Assembly: GCA_903905395.1 (NCBI GenBank)
Contig: CAIVGD010000095.1
Span: 1 to 6,944, forward strand
Origin: an uncultured Verrucomicrobiota bacterium
GTDB taxonomy: Bacteria > Verrucomicrobiota > Verrucomicrobiia > Methylacidiphilales > Verrucolacustridaceae
Direction: 5' to 3'
Length of the DNA: 6,944 bases
In this document: positions 6,257-6,944 of the stretch, piece after piece
Position numbering within the stretch: the stretch's first letter is position 1
How the letters are laid out: every line of letters starts with the position of its first letter
The notes under the pieces: model-generated
Database searches by the model: none
What the model saw: the letters and a program-made list of their open reading frames with translations, nothing else
Told to the model about the DNA's origin: nothing
Position numbers and translations under genes: made by a program

Positions 6257-6944
6257 ACCCGTACCCGCCGGGCCGCTTGATACGCAGCCATCGCTTCCAC
6301 CATCACCCGCGCCTTCGCCCGCGTCTCCTCATACTCCGCCATGGGATCAGAACCGATGGTGATCCCACTTCCGATCGCGCATCGGACATGCTCCCCGTCG
6401 ATTTCCGCCATCCGGATGCCCATCGCGAACCGGGCCGTCCCGTCGTACCCGAAATAACCCATCGCCCCGGTATAAAATTTCCGTGGCTCCGCTTCGAAAC
6501 GCCGCAGAATCTCCACCGCCCGCCGCTTCGGCGCCCCCGTGACCGATCCGCCCGGCAGACACTCCCGCACCGCCGCCACCACCCCCAACTCCGGTCGCAG
6601 AATCCCCTGGATCGAGGAGTAAAGATGATGCACGTGGGAGTAACTCCGACTCCGCACCAAATCCCGCACCTCCACCGATCCGAACCGGCAGATCGCCCCC
6701 AGATCGTTGCGCAGCAGATCCGTGATCATCACCAACTCCGCCACCTCCTTCGGATCCGTCCCCAACTCGAATGCCGCCCGCTCGTCTCCCTCCCGACCCC
6801 TCACCCGGGCCCTCGTGCCTTTGATCGGTTGCGTGATCACTCGATCCCCTTCGATCCCCAGAAAAAGTTCCATCGAGGCTCCGGCCAGAGCCCGTTCCCC
6901 CATGCGATAAAAGAAACTCCGCGGTGCCTGTCCCGTCCTCCACA
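6253..6944 (-). CDS. pabB: Aminodeoxychorismate synthase component I (5' end missing)
   Basis: PabB converts chorismate to 4-amino-4-deoxychorismate with ammonia from a glutaminase partner. The 230 visible codons are the C-terminal half of the chorismate-binding fold. The frame stays open to the right edge (WRTGQAPRSFFYRM before the first internal Met at 6903), so the true start lies outside. Motifs in order: SMELFLGIE, PIKGTRARVRG, ELVMITDLLRNDLG, SYSHVHHLYSSIQG, LPGGSVTGAPKRRAVEIL, FYTGAMGYFGYDG, GSGITIGSDPMAEYEET. PIKGT, with its Lys codon at 6820-6822, separates PabB from anthranilate synthase TrpE, which has PIAGT; that lysine is the nucleophile in E. coli PabB. The usual SPELFL is SMELFL here, and the usual AIRT is GIRM. 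The TGA overlaps the pabC start. The glutaminase (PabA) is not in the window. Confidence 0.93.
   Translation of the reverse strand, partial: WRTGQAPRSFFYRMGERALAGASMELFLGIEGDRVITQPIKGTRARVRGREGDERAAFELGTDPKEVAELVMITDLLRNDLGAICRFGSVEVRDLVRSRSYSHVHHLYSSIQGILRPELGVVAAVRECLPGGSVTGAPKRRAVEILRRFEAEPRKFYTGAMGYFGYDGTARFAMGIRMAEIDGEHVRCAIGSGITIGSDPMAEYEETRAKARVMVEAMAAYQAARRVRV

Noticed and set aside
6347..6943. A 198-codon Gly-rich minus-strand frame overlapping pabB
   Set aside because: It is an alternative frame of pabB; the pabB frame carries every family motif, while this one is low-complexity Gly/Arg/Asp.
6253..6944. Anthranilate synthase component I (trpE)
   Set aside because: The motif is PIKGT, not PIAGT, and the neighbour is a PabC-like gene, not trpG or trpD.
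1..6944. Mobile element, CRISPR, tRNA/rRNA or a new defence system
   Set aside because: I saw no transposase or integrase motifs, no regularly spaced repeats and no tRNA-like cloverleaf. The gene content is mostly housekeeping metabolism and translation.

Overview
This window reads as an ordinary chromosomal segment. All seven supported protein genes lie on the minus strand, so transcription runs from high to low coordinates. The DNA is moderately GC-rich. The coding strand is strongly purine/G-biased, so the printed + strand is C-rich, especially from about 3800 to 6900. The core enzymes are typical of bacteria. A single-pass membrane protein with a Gly-Thr repeat and a von Willebrand-A-like domain, together with frequent TTG starts and weak Shine-Dalgarno sites, suggests a Verrucomicrobiota/Planctomycetota-type bacterium. 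That placement is inferred and weakly supported.

Layout in transcription order: (1) pabB, aminodeoxychorismate synthase component I, cut by the right edge (6944-6253). (2) pabC-like aminodeoxychorismate lyase of the class IV PLP family (6256-5546), sharing a 4-nt TTGA overlap with pabB. (3) proS, a full-length bacterial-type prolyl-tRNA synthetase with editing insertion (5500-3794), 45 nt downstream of pabC. (4) A 162-nt non-coding gap (3793-3632) holding a near-perfect inverted repeat, a 9-bp direct repeat and a small GC hairpin; it is the most likely place for ilvD control signals. (5) ilvD, dihydroxy-acid dehydratase (3631-1925). (6) A DUF4230-like single-pass membrane protein (1924-1280) whose TTG start directly follows the ilvD stop codon, in the same frame. 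(7) A TM + Pro-rich linker + Gly-Thr repeat + vWA-like protein (1252-161). (8) The first 30 codons of an unrecognised gene running off the left edge (91-1).

Functionally, pabB and pabC supply p-aminobenzoate for folate synthesis, proS charges tRNA-Pro, and ilvD makes the 2-keto acid precursors of valine, leucine and isoleucine. The two membrane proteins and the left-edge gene have no assigned role and are the least understood part. I found no mobile element, CRISPR array, tRNA/rRNA or defence system. The points most worth a second look are the TM/Gly-Thr/vWA-like protein, the ilvD leader repeats, the two tightly coupled TTG starts, and a possible mini-ORF with a perfect AGGAGG site ahead of the left-edge gene.
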